A DNA stretch of 64,000 bases from Macrotrachela quadricornifera (lineage: Eukaryota; Rotifera; Eurotatoria; Philodinida; Philodinidae): assembly GCA_022393335.1 (NCBI GenBank), contig JAJEKB010020748.1, forward strand, positions 433,731 through 497,730. Direction: 5' to 3'. The number at the start of each line of letters is the position of its first letter. Position 1 is the first letter of the stretch. Positions 34,041 to 45,299 of the stretch are shown here, piece after piece. The notes beneath the pieces were generated by a model, which had not been told where the DNA came from, ran no database searches, and saw only the letters and a list, made by a program, of their open reading frames with translations. The position numbers and the translations under genes were made by a program.

Positions 34041-34986
34041 TTGGAAAAATATTATTCAAAGGAGATAACGCTATAATTTTGAATAAGAGATATGATGAAT
34101 TTTATACCAAATAAAAGTCCGTGAAAAATAAAGTTTGCCGATGCTAAATAATAAGGATTATGTAAACATTTTAATATCAAACATAAGACACTTTCAGCAA
34201 TTTTATAGATTTTTTGGGGTGGAAAAGTAAGGTGCTAGTAATTCAAAAATGAAGTAAAATGTTTTTCTGGGATATTTTTGCATGGTTCGATAAAGCTCGT
34301 TGAGCTCAACAAAATTTGTATATATTAAAGAATTTTCGAGCCATTCTTTTGTGATAAAAAATTTAAAAAACTATTTGGAATATGTTTAAAATATTAAAAA
34401 CACTGATATTTTTGAGATGCAAGAAAACAGTCGATTTTTCAATTAAATTGGCTTTTTTGATTATTTTTACTCCCTCAGGCATTTTGAAGTATACTCATTC
34501 GATGTAGCGTGAAAAACTGCGTCGAATGAGTATCTTTTCAAATACCTTACATAAGGACACTAACGAAAAATAACTGAATTTATTGTAAAAAAGGACCATT
34601 TTTTTTCTCCTGGGAAAAGTGTAAAAATGTGGTTTTTTTGGCACCTTTTTTAGACAGTTTTCAATTTATTTCAACCCAAGAATCTTGTTTAAAAAACTTT
34701 AAATATATACAGTTTTGTAGAGCTCGACGAGCTCTATCGAACTAAGCAAGAATAATCACGAAAAACTTTTTACTTCGATTCTGGATTACTAGCATCTTTC
34801 TTTTCTACCGCCAAAAATGTATAAAATTTCTGAAAGTTTCTTATGTTTGATATTAAAATGTTTGCGTAATCCTTATTATTTAGCGTCGGCAAACTTCATT
34901 TCTTACGGGCTTTTATTTGGTATAAAATTCATCATATCTCTTATTTAAAATTATAACGTTACCCCCTTGAATAATATTTTTTCCAA
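34041..34986. repeat. Near-1-kb palindromic element
   Basis: Arms of about 290 bases are inverted and highly similar. Examples: TTGGAAAAATATTATTCAA (left, 34041) against TTGAATAATATTTTTTCCAA (right, 34967), and AATAATAAGGATTATG (left) against GTAATCCTTATTATT (right, 34866). A smaller hairpin sits at the centre (ATACTCATTCGATG / CGTCGAATGAGTAT, about 34489-34542). No ORF. The whole could extrude or be a foldback transposon. Confidence 0.75.
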
Positions 34987-35134
34987 CCCTGTACAGTAAG
35001 AGCCACACCTATAGGTGAAATATGGGCTCAAACGAAAGATGTCACTTCGAGTAGTTCCCTGGTTAGCACCATTATTAGCTAACCAAATTTAATTTTCTTT
35101 TTTTAAAAACGATAAGTGCAGGACGCTGCTCTAA

Positions 35135-35270
35135 CGAGTGAACTACCTCAACTGTTTACAGGCTTTCGGCTTCATCTTTTGGCCACAGGTAGGCCTCGGT
35201 GAGACTAAGAAAATCCTAGAAGCGTTCGTGCCCATGGCATATTAGTGAAGAGTTATAGTCATTTTACTGG
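35135..35270 (-). repeat. 135-bp repeat, left copy of an inverted pair
   Basis: About 135 bases, running from CGAGTGAACTACC through GGCTTCATCTTTTGGCCACA and GTAGGCCTCGGTGAGACTAA to GAGTTATAGTCATTTTACTGG, recur inverted at 39115-39248 with about 85-90 percent identity. It encloses, with its partner, the gap, a tandem array and two palindromes. Confidence 0.8.
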
Positions 35271-35335
35271 ATTTTTTACTCAGGGCAAGGCATTTGCGAA
35301 AAACTTAAGACAAGGAGTTTTGACCTAAAATTTTG

Positions 35336-35735
35336 NNNNNNNNNNNNNNNNNNNNNNNNNNNNNNNNNNNNNNNNNNNNNNNNNNNNNNNNNNNNNNNNN
35401 NNNNNNNNNNNNNNNNNNNNNNNNNNNNNNNNNNNNNNNNNNNNNNNNNNNNNNNNNNNNNNNNNNNNNNNNNNNNNNNNNNNNNNNNNNNNNNNNNNNN
35501 NNNNNNNNNNNNNNNNNNNNNNNNNNNNNNNNNNNNNNNNNNNNNNNNNNNNNNNNNNNNNNNNNNNNNNNNNNNNNNNNNNNNNNNNNNNNNNNNNNNN
35601 NNNNNNNNNNNNNNNNNNNNNNNNNNNNNNNNNNNNNNNNNNNNNNNNNNNNNNNNNNNNNNNNNNNNNNNNNNNNNNNNNNNNNNNNNNNNNNNNNNNN
35701 NNNNNNNNNNNNNNNNNNNNNNNNNNNNNNNNNNN
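35336..35735. other. Assembly gap (400 N)
   Basis: Exactly 400 undetermined bases. The tandem repeats on its right edge suggest the assembler failed on a repeat, and 400 is probably a placeholder or estimate. Confidence 1.
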
Positions 35736-36265
35736 TATATTTGAAATACAGAGGGAAACTATTTTTTGCCAGGAGTATATATTAGGGGTGTTTGTAGGTC
35801 TTGGAGTCCTATATATTGAAGGTACCCATAGATTCTCAAATCTGGATAATGGAGTACCCATAGATCGTAAGTACTATATAATAGGGCGCCAACAGATGCT
35901 CAACTGCTATATACTAGGAGTACTTCTAGGTCCTAAAGTCCTATATATTGAAGATACCTATAGATCTTCAAGTTCTATATAGTGGAGGTACTCGCAGACC
36001 CTCACGTTTGTATAAAGGAGCTATCTATAGATCTCCAAGTGCTATACAGTGGGGTACACATAGATTCTCAAATGCTATACACTAAGGGTACTTCTACATC
36101 CTAAGATCCTATACAATGGAGGTACCCATAGGTTCATAAGTACTGTGTAACGGGGATACCAGTAGGTGATCAAGTCCTATATAATATGAGTATCCTCAAG
36201 ACCATGAGTCTTATATAATAGAGATACTCATAGATTCTCAAGTATTATATAATGAGGATAAACAT
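35736..36265. repeat. Tandem array of ~34-bp units
   Basis: About 14 diverged units of the form GGTACCCATAGATTCTCAAG then TNCTATATAATGGA. The array begins at the gap edge, so its true length is unknown. The same unit, in opposite orientation, forms the array at 44183-44470, and two further units lie at 37889-37958. Confidence 0.8.
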
Positions 36266-37090
36266 ACAATGACGGTGCAAGATCATTTTTCTAGGGGAAG
36301 CAATACATTTTTTTGAATGGACGATTCTTTTCCTATATATTTATGGTCCGGCTACAAATATTTTCTTCCCTCAAACATAACTCCTTGAACAGGATGATCC
36401 TAGCAAACTTGAGTATGGATTTGTGACAATGTATTAAGTGTATTTCAAATTACTATATTTGTCTCTTATGGGAAAAGATTTTTCAAAATACTTTAGCGAA
36501 CAACAAACCTTTTTGTCATAATAGTCTGTTTCATAATCAATTTATCCTCATTTTGATACTCATGCAAATAGTTATTTAACATTGTAACAATGATTCTTTA
36601 CTGAACAAATTGTAGGCATAACTATAAGTGAGAGAAATTTATGGTGCTGCTATCTTCCAAGCAACTTATTTAAATGCTTCATGTTTGTAGTCTTGTTCTC
36701 CTTTCTGAGTTCTTTCTTATGCAGTGCTATAAACAAAAGCTGGTAGAAATATAAATAGGCTTATCGACTAACTAAGAACTCAAAACAATATAGAGAAAGC
36801 CAGCACAAAAAAGAATTCTTACTATTTAGAAAGTATTTTCTAAAAATCATCAGCTGTATAATACGACAGTTAAAACGTTGTTCGATAACAAAACCGAATA
36901 GTATCATCGTAATTTGCCTCATTTCCTAATGTGTTTCACTTTCACTTTCAATTCCTACAAATGTCCAAAATATGTAATATTAAAAAGACGAAATATATTC
37001 TTATTCGAAAGTTATATATGATGTGCTTAATCATAAGGTAACCTGATTCGCTTTCTATCTGTTATTACTTAAAAAACCTAACTATGTTCG

Positions 37091-37600
37091 AGCCAAATTA
37101 TCTCTCTGATCATTAAACTACTAAATTTAAAATATTAGCCGCTGTCCATTATCTTATATGAAATTATTAGCCAAGGCTGACTGAGCGGCATTACCATCCC
37201 TCTGTCAAGTGAGATTCTAGAGTTTTGATATTCCCCCAGGGCACTACTTCTATGTGTCATCGATGATCAATGACAATGCGCTTCGCGTCACACTGCGAAT
37301 CGATTACTCGACTGCGCAGGTTCATCAATCGACTCGACTTTTAATCGAATTTGATTTTTTCTAGTTGCTGTAAAAACACCAAACTGATTTGAAACCGGGA
37401 CTTCAGGTGGAGTTTCTGTAATCATTCGAATCGAATAATAAATGAACAACACTGGCACATACATATGAAATTATTCAGTCCTTTAAAAACAATAGGACAC
37501 GATTTTTAAGAACTGAATAATTTCATATAAGACAATCAGGAGCAGCTAATATTTTAAATTTAATAGTTTAACGATTAGGGTGATAATATGACTCGACATA
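37091..37600. repeat. Palindromic element with inner hairpin
   Basis: Outer arms: AAATTTAAAATATTAGC (37117) and CTTATATGAAATTATTAGCC (37153) are mirrored by GCTAATATTTTAAATTT and the inverse of the second motif near 37515-37563. An inner hairpin of about 65 bases (37466-37531) has stems TATGAAATTATTCAGT and ACTGAATAATTTCATA. Related to the palindrome at 7440-7950 by its arm motif. Confidence 0.6.
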
Positions 37601-37888
37601 GTTAGGTTTTTTTAAGTGATAGCAGACAGAAAACAAATCGGGGTACCTTATGGTCAAGCACGCTTATATATGGGAAGAAGCAAAATCATGAGATTATGGC
37701 ACAATCTTTCTGCTATGATTGCAGAGTCATGTTGAATGTATCTGCTCGGTTCGTTTATGATAATTTTATTTTTTATAGCCAGAATACGTAGGAAATTAGG
37801 TGAAGCAATAAATTCTTATTGCTACTTCAATTTTTTTCACGAGAAGCAATTGTAGCTCCTCGTAGTATTGGTGCGTCGTCGCTGCACA

Positions 37889-37958
37889 CACAGATCCTCA
37901 AATATTATATAATAGTGGTATCCCTAGTTCTTCAAGTGTTATATAATAGGATTACCAC
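37889..37958. repeat. Two isolated units of the ~34-bp tandem family
   Basis: CAGATCCTCAAATATTATAT then AATAGTGGTATCC, followed by CTAGTTCTTCAAGTGTTATA and TAATAGGATTACC, match the units of the array at 35736-36265. Confidence 0.6.
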
Positions 37959-38019
37959 GAGGCAATAGAGAAAAAAGAGATCCTGAATCGTTGGATCCTC
38001 ATGGATCCTAGGATTCATA

Positions 38020-39100
38020 TTTTCTCTCCTATGGTAAACGAATAATATGTATGATAATTATTCATGATTTCTACCATAACTTTATCGACTTCAGACTTTC
38101 ACTAAGGAAAGGCTGTTTCTCGAAAATAACGATATTTTATAAAGATTGATCAAAGGCTTTCCAGATCGAGGAATGCAATTCGCAAGACGGGTTCTCAAAT
38201 TTTGTGGACTTGAGAATCTCACTCAGAAAGGGCTATTTTTTCCGAAAAGGCTTTTCTGCACTATTCCTAGGGCAAAACACGGTGCTGTTTGGACCATACG
38301 AAAAAGAAACCTTGTTAATTTCTAGATCAGCCAAGACAACATTATTTTCGTGACTGTAGTCAAGATCTGAATTCCGAAAATGACTGTGAGTTTGTCCGCA
38401 GAATAGCCGTTAAAATCTCTACTATTGTCAAGACAATACATTCTGTTATACATGTCGACTAGAGGGTTTCAAGGGATTCTCTTTCATATGTCCCGAACAG
38501 CATCACGTTTTGTCCTAAAAGTTCACTATTCCTTGGATAAAACATGGTGTTGTTCAAGCCATATGAAAGAGTGTCTCTGAAAATCTGCTAGTCTACTCGA
38601 TCAATACTGTATTTTACCCTGGAAATAGTGCAATAAATGCTTAGTGAAATCTGATTGTTTCAGACGAAGGAAGGTCCAGTCAATCGAATTTCAGCAAGCA
38701 TTTTTTACACTATACTCAAGGCGAAACATGGTATTGATCGGGCCCATTTGGAGTTTTCACAAATGCACTTTCATATGGTCGGAACAACATCATGCTTTGT
38801 CCTAAGAATAGTGGAGAAAGGCCTTTCTGGAAAAAATAGTCCTTTCTGAGTGAGATTCTCAGATCCACAAAATCTGAGAAACCCTCTTGCAAATTGCATT
38901 CCTCTATCTCGAAAGCCTTTGATCAAACTTTATAAAATATCGTTATTTTCGAGACACAGCCTTTCTTTAGTGAAATTCTGAATTCGATAAGGTTATATTA
39001 GAAATCATGAATGATTACTATAGATATCAATAGTACACCTACTTTAACTATAACTTGGGTCCTGACGGATCCTGGTGGATCCTTGGATCCACCAGGATCC
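38020..39100. repeat. 1-kb palindromic element ending in a perfect BamHI-motif hairpin
   Basis: Arms of about 290 bases are inverted around 38535. Landmarks: CTCGAAAATAACGATATTTT (38115) against AAAATATCGTTATTTTCGAG (38932), GAGAATCTCACTCAGAAAGG (38211) against CTTTCTGAGTGAGATTCTC (38841), and ATTCATGATTTCTA (38062) against TTAGAAATCATGAAT (38998). At 39067-39100 lies a perfect 34-base hairpin, GGATCCTGGTGGATCC, TT, and its inverse. No ORF. Confidence 0.75.
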
Positions 39101-39114
39101 GATTTTTCCCCCTT

Positions 39115-39248
39115 GGTAAAATGACTATAACTCTTCACGAATACGCTATGGGCACAAACGCTTCTAGGATTTTCTTAGTCTCACCGAGGCCTACCTGTGG
39201 CCAAAAGATGAAGCCGAGAGCTAGTAAACAGTTGGGATAGTTCCCTCG
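39115..39248 (+). repeat. 135-bp repeat, right copy of the inverted pair
   Basis: The inverted partner of 35135-35270, starting GGTAAAATGACTATAACTCT and ending near GATAGTTCCCTCG. Note that it abuts the palindrome at 38020-39100 on its inner side. Confidence 0.8.
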
Positions 39249-41269
39249 TAAATGTGATCAAGAAAAAAAAGTTTTTTGGGAAACCAAGGTTTTATAAATA
39301 ACTATCTATCAAATTATCCAAATATATTTCTGAAACTTTGGTACTTGTGGATATTCTATATTTTATTATCATCTTGTGAACTATCATTTTTTCTCTTAAA
39401 TTCCGTTTTCGACAAGCTTTGATTGGGCACAAAATCCATTTTTATTTTTATTTTTCTTTCTGTGTGAGCTGTGCTCCTGGGAAAAACATTTTTACCAACC
39501 TTCTGCAATCAAATCGCCTTGAATGCGTTAAAGTTTGTTGCCTTTAATTTCCATCTGGCATTCATTTTCATTACGATAGTTGATACATTGCTTGTCTTAT
39601 TATATGAGTTTTTTTTCTTTTCATCAAGGCACTATATTACTTTTACTTAGTAATTTTCAGTAATTGTTATTGCTTATTATCGGTAGTCAAGGTAATCAAA
39701 TGCATAAGGATAATAAAAGTAATTAGTGATAAAAACTAGTAATAATCACTGTATGAAAATAAAAACATAACAACAAATACAATAAGACATACATAGCCGA
39801 CATGAATTAGCTGCAATTTAAAAGTTAAGATTAGGTAGGGCAAGAATTGCTGATCAAGATTGATCGTTACAACTTATTAGGGATAACTCCGATGTAATCC
39901 GTATAGCTTTGCAAAAGATATCTTAAGTTGGTTTTTACAACTTCTCAAAAGACATGAGAATAGTCCTTTAACTTTTCGACGGGTATTTGTCGATAATAAC
40001 TGTAATTGTTTGACTTTTATCTAGAACAGATGATTATATTTCTTGAAAAGTTCTAGAATTTATTCCTAATTAGCGTATAAATAGTTATCAGTGCTATTTA
40101 TTCATAAATGTGGGAAAAATTATACGAACTGCATCTAAATAATATATTAGAAATTATATAAACAAACATTAAACATGCTATATTTATTACTTATTACTTT
40201 TATTAGTGTTCAAAATTCTTACTGATTACTTGTAAGAAGTAACATAGTATCGCATGCGTTGATGTACGTTCATATCCAACATTTATATACCTTCGCATAA
40301 AAAATCGATGGTTCGACCTAATCAATGGAATTGAAAAATGTAAAGCTTTTTCGAATGAAAATTTTTGTTTCTGTAAGGTAGATTTTTTTAACTGTACGAT
40401 AATTTTTTGTGCTGTGTCTGAAAAAAAAATTTAATATAATTAGTTCTAAAAGTTCATTTCAAAACAACAAAACTCATTTATTCAAACTGTAGTCAACAAC
40501 TGAAAAAAGTTTAATTAAGAATAACTATATTTTCTCTCTAGTACACTTTTTCTCATTTTATGATTGGTTGCATGATGTTCGGAAAAAAAACCTTTGGAGA
40601 GAGAAAGAGAAAGAAAAAGCGACTAATATAACTATAAAAAACAGAAATTCATGACAAGCTGCTGTCATTCAAAATTACTTTTACACAGTAGAATATGTTT
40701 TATGAGGTACAAAGAAGTTTCTTAGTATTAATTACAACAGTTTTATATAGTAAGATACTGTTATTCTAATATTTTAGGAAGTTATTTTTTAGATTAGTTT
40801 TACGAATTTCGCCAGTTTTTCAAGTTGTTCGCGGTATAAATTCTCTTTTCATCATGATTTCCTTTCTATTTTCATATATAGATAGCATTCTTTCATTTTG
40901 AAAAACATTTGTTATAACAACTTAGAATAGTAGTATGTCCTACGTTTTTTCTTTTTTTCTTCTCAGCAGAAAAAAAGTTTTTCAAATTATGTCTTGAATC
41001 ATTCATTTCATCTTCTTTTAAAAATTTTAAAATAAAAAAAACTGACTTTTATGGCTTTCTCATAATTATTTATCATTCATAAGTCACACAAATCATTTTT
41101 AAATCTCTAATTCAATTATTTTCTCTGTCATCATTCTCTCACAATATATTAATAATTATCTTTTGTAGAATATTCTAGAATGATTCCAGTTTAAAATATT
41201 CCTATTCTACGACTTATTTTTATTTTGCAGTAACGTTTTCATCTTCTTCTTTTTTTTTTTTATAAACTA
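39249..41269. other. AT-rich, one decayed gene tail
   Basis: Mostly non-coding. At about 39530-39630 the minus strand encodes a short Lys-rich tail (MNARWKLKATN) similar to the end of the fragment at 41270-41488, so it is probably a decayed duplicate. Nothing else recognised. Confidence 0.4.
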
Positions 41270-41488
41270 TTAAGTTTTGTTGCTTTTTGCTTTCCATCTG
41301 GCATTTATTTTAAATACAGTAGTTAGTGCAATACTTCTCTTATTAAATAGTTTTTTTTTTCTTTCATACAATAATTTCATGATAACGAGAAAAACCATGG
41401 ATACTGCAATACTTGTTACAAGGAGAAAGCAATAATTTTGAAAGGTATTATACATAGTAAAAATAATTACTTTATCACATCTTACCAA
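41270..41488 (-). pseudogene. C-terminal fragment of a membrane protein
   Basis: A 72-codon minus-strand frame with one strongly hydrophobic helix (FLLVTSIAVSMVFLVIMKLL) followed by a basic tail (YERKKKLFNKRSIAL, then KINARWKAKSNKT). It would suit the last transmembrane segment and cytoplasmic end of a receptor or channel. No upstream exon was identified, and a similar tail is repeated at about 39530-39630. Probably a gene fragment. Confidence 0.4.
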
Positions 41489-43308
41489 GTAATATACTAA
41501 TAAGAACCATTTGGAGAATTGGTGTGTTTTTATGATGCAGCTGCAGCTACCCTAACGATCATCCTTCTTCTCATTCACACTATTATTGACTTATGAGCAT
41601 TTCACTGAATTTCCAGTGTATCGCAAAGGATTATGGAAAAATCTTAAGAAAGGATTTTCACTCGAAAATTTCGTTAATCACCAAGTGAGGCAAAAGTTTT
41701 GCAACATTTTTTCTTTTGAAAATAAAATGGTCAAATAAGTAACAAACAAAGCCATTTTTCTTATGAGAAGATGCCAAATATAATTTTCTACAAGCTACTA
41801 TAAAGTTTAATTTGAAACAATAAAACAAAACGAAAATTATAAGCTATATAATGTAATTGAGTGAATATTATTTGTATCTCATAGAAATTTTTCTTTGTTT
41901 CTAATATCCTTTCTATATTTTAATAAGCCAATTTAATGGATCTAGTTTTTAGAATTTTATTTAATATGTAACCTAGTTTTAGAAGTATTTGTGAGCCTTT
42001 AACAGCAATTTATAGTTGTTCCGCAAAAATGAACTAAACAATTATTCACTGCAAAATATGTTCTATTCCTAGACGTTTGAATTTATTTCATATCACTCCT
42101 TTTGTAGAGCACCATTTGAATGTGCAATGAGAAAAAAAAATCCTCTACAAAGTGCGAGAAACCGAATTAGATGCAGTTTTAAATATCGTCCGTTAAATAT
42201 TTGTTTTTGAAAATGAATAATTGAATGTTCAAAATGTCGTTTTTTTTTTCAAAATCTGGCATGTTATCTGGACATAAAAATAGATGTTAAGAGGTGTTAC
42301 ACTATATATACGAATGAAAGGTCTTTTTCAGAGCTGTCTAATGAATTATAACAAGATCTCCTGCCGTTGTAAATAACTGTTTACAAATTGAAGTTCTTTT
42401 TGTAATTCTGATCACAAATCTTTTAGGTTTTTTTCAAGAAAATTTAATGATTACAATGGAAAGAAGTAAGTTCCTTGTATTTTCTACTTCAAACGTTTGT
42501 TTCGCATCTCAAAGTTTCATGTAAATGTATTAAAAAGCTACTATAATTCGTCTTTCTTATTTTTTCTTGTTCAATCGAGTTCAATTTTCACTTCTAATAT
42601 TTGTAGATGCATTTAGTAACAGAACTCTACCGCTAAAAAGTTTAAGAAATCCTCAGTTAGACTAAACGTAGTATTAGTATTCCTTTGTATATCTCATTTT
42701 TTTACTGGTGTAATGTGATTGTTAAATAATCATAACTATAATTTATATAACTTAACAATCTTAATCGAATAGTTGTTAGTTCAACAGATATAACGTCTTT
42801 ATTTTATATTTCTGACACCATTGTTTAACCAATAGATACATTGAAATTGATGTCAATAATTAAGTTTAAGAAACAAAAGAGAATATCACTGTTTATCAGA
42901 ATGATTAATTATTGTTAGTTATGAAAATTCAAAATATATTGACCAATTCAACTTCCTAGAAACACAAAAAATGAATGAGTATAATAAATAATTTAACCCC
43001 TCGTTGACGTAGTATGATCCATATCAATCTACCCCATGTCTTCGTTTTATTTTTTCTTTTCCTACCATTATAATTTAGTCACTGATTCACTGCTCTTAGT
43101 AATCATTTGCGGAGATAAAACGAGAAAAAGGAAGAATTTGTATCATCCCACGATGACATCCAAAATATGAATGGTGTATAAAGACGCTGAATGAGAGCGG
43201 TAACGAACCATTAACGAGCAGGAGCTAGACAATGGGAAAAGCATTTGAAAAAAGCTTTCAGCGCAATCCCTACGGGATTAAAATGTGAAACACGATATAA
43301 CTGTTTTC
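41489..43308. other. AT-rich; decayed exon copy near 41684-41830
   Basis: GTGAGGCAAAAGTTTTGCAA and the next ~120 bases match, inverted, the sequence at about 49740-49890. In translation the copy here has stops (for example before VTNKAIFLMRRCQI), so it is a decayed exon of the same family as the fragment at 49490-49850. No other features seen. Confidence 0.45.
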
Positions 43309-43675
43309 GCTGTCGGTCACGATCTGTAACGCTGCCTTTGGCTGTCGGTCACGGTCTGTGACGCTGCCTTTGGCTGTCGGTCACGATCTGTGACGCTGCC
43401 TTTGGCTGTCGGTCACGGTCTGTGATAGTCTTCTATTATCAAAATGTACTCGGTGACCTTTGACCCCACTGATCACGGCCTATGATGATCGTCTCCTATC
43501 AATATGTACTCGGTGACCTTTTACCCTGTCGGTCACGGTCTGTGACACTGATTTCGCCTGTCGGTCACGGTCTGTGACACTGATTTCGCCTGTCGGTCAC
43601 GGTCTGTGACACTAATTTTGCCTGTCGGTCACGGTCTGTGACAAAGGTCATCGAGTCTGTCTGTCACGGTCTGTG
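43309..43675. repeat. Tandem array of 32-bp hairpin units
   Basis: About ten units. Each contains CTGTCGGTCACGGTCTGTGA then C, in which GTCAC and GTGAC form a 5-bp stem around GGTCT or GATCT. Units 1-4 share the spacer GCTGCCTTTGG, units 6-8 share ACTGATTTCGC or close variants. A longer sub-repeat (TGTACTCGGTGACCTTT) occurs twice in the middle. The array ends in a G-rich run (GGGGGGGGGAGGGGGGGGG, 43673-43691). Confidence 0.88.
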
Positions 43676-43891
43676 GGGGGGGGAGGGGGGGGGTGCAAAT
43701 TTCTACCCCTAAACACTTCAACACTCTCTTTCAGATCGTGTTTCACAAAAAAACTTATGAAAGAAAAAAAACAATTGAAGAAGTATCGGAAATGATTGTG
43801 TTTAAAATAAACTTCGATTATGCATTGATTATAAATTATAAAAAGAGAATACAGATCTCTGGATTGAACACATTTTAGTTAACAAGTAATG

Positions 43892-44180
43892 CTCGTCGCT
43901 GCGACTCGCTTATCCCTCGACTGAAAATAGTCTACCAATTCCCAATCGCTTCCCATCGCATTTGATATTGGGAACTCTTGCTCAACAAACGTATGCATAC
44001 AAAAAACTATGCATTATTATTGCATACAATTTTCTTCTAAAAAGATCAATCCTTTCAATAATATATAGCTTTTTCTATGCATGTGCTTGTGTAGCGATAC
44101 TTCGAAATATAGAATCTAATGAGACGATCAATATTCAGTGATTGTATTCTGTTGAGGGTTAAGCGAGTCGTGCTGACGAG
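43892..44180. repeat. Palindromic element, second copy of the 3622-3920 family
   Basis: Left end CTCGTCGCTGCGACTCGCTT then ATCCCTCGACTGAA; right end the inverse of CTCGTCAGCACGACTCGCTT then AACCCTCAACAGAA. The interior TTGCTCAACAAACGTATGCA matches TTGCTGAACAGATACATGCA in the first copy. 289 bp, non-coding, MITE-like. It directly adjoins the tandem array that follows. Confidence 0.7.
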
Positions 44181-44182
44181 TG

Positions 44183-44470
44183 TAACTTTAACTATAGCAG
44201 TTGAAGACCTATGCGTACCTCTATAGTATAGTAGTTGAGAATCCAAAGATGTCCCTATGATATAGGACTTGAGAACCAAAGGGTACCTCCATGGTATAGC
44301 AGTTGAGGATCCAAGGGTGGCCCTATACCACAACCCATCAGGACCTAAGTGTACTTCCGTAGTATAGCAGTTGAGGATTCACCGATACCTCTATAGTATG
44401 GCAGTTGAGCACCTGTGAGTATCGCGTTTGTATGAGTTGAAGTCCTAAACATAGCTCCATACAGTTGGTT
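44183..44470. repeat. Tandem array of ~35-bp units, inverse of 35736-36265
   Basis: About eight units of the form GTATAGCAGTTGAGGATCCA then AAGGTACCTCTA. Read on the other strand the units match those of the 35.7-36.3 kb array. Lies immediately after a palindromic element. Confidence 0.75.
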
Positions 44471-45299
44471 AGGTACCATAAATAATCTGTGCTAGACATA
44501 GTTATAACTTAATTACTTAATCTTCTGAGGACTTAAGCGTTAAGTTGAAAAGCTTAATGGCTTAATATTAAGTGTTAATTAAGAAAGCTTAACTTGATTT
44601 TAAGTTACGTCAAATGACCTAGCCCTATATTTCTAAGGTAGTCTAGCAAAAGAAATTAAAACAATACAGTAGTTTTTTAAAAAACATATTGTTTTGCTAA
44701 ATGTGCCTAGTAACGTTTTGGAAAATTGTAGCTTTTACATCGGATTGTGTGCCATAGTTTCGTTTTTTGAATGCTGAACATAACAGCTCTGCAGCACTTT
44801 CCATCGAAAAACTATATACATTCGATCCTCCTTGTTGTTTTCGAAAATCGTTAATAGTAGTTTATTATATTTATAGAGAGTATTCTCCATCAAACGTAGA
44901 TTTTCGTTAAAAAATATTTATCTTTTTCGGACACAATCAGCTAAAATAGTAAATGTCCCACCTAACTACCTCGTTTTGATTACTTATATTACCTTGATGT
45001 TTTTAAATGAATTATTTTATATTTCATTGAAATATCATCATGATATTTGCATATAAAATAACACAGTAGGCCATGACAGACAGGTCGGCCAGATCAAGTG
45101 TATAGAAAAATAGGTCTGCTGGCAGCGCTCATACTGATACATCTTGATCAGATCAATCGCTATTGGTAATTTCGTGAGCATATGATGAATGTAACATATT
45201 TTTGACTTGTATTAATATTTGTATATTTATCAGAGAAGCATAGACTGTCAGTATATTCATTAATCAAGTAATTATTTATAAGTTTTTGCAAGATCAACA

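Noticed and set aside
35100..35160. tRNA-like D-arm (minus strand TAGTTCACTCGTTAGAGC)
   Set aside because: The first part resembles a tRNA box A, but the anticodon stem does not pair and no GGTTCGA-type box B follows. The inverted copy at 39.2 kb loses even this. At most a tRNA-derived repeat.
35325..35861. ORFs spanning the N gap
   Set aside because: They consist almost entirely of undetermined bases.
43309..43675. CRISPR-like array
   Set aside because: Units are contiguous and the spacers are nearly identical to one another, as in a satellite; the organism is eukaryotic and no cas genes exist.
43671..43693. Telomeric TGTGGG-type repeat
   Set aside because: Only one TGTGGG occurs and then a plain G run; it is not tandemly repeated.
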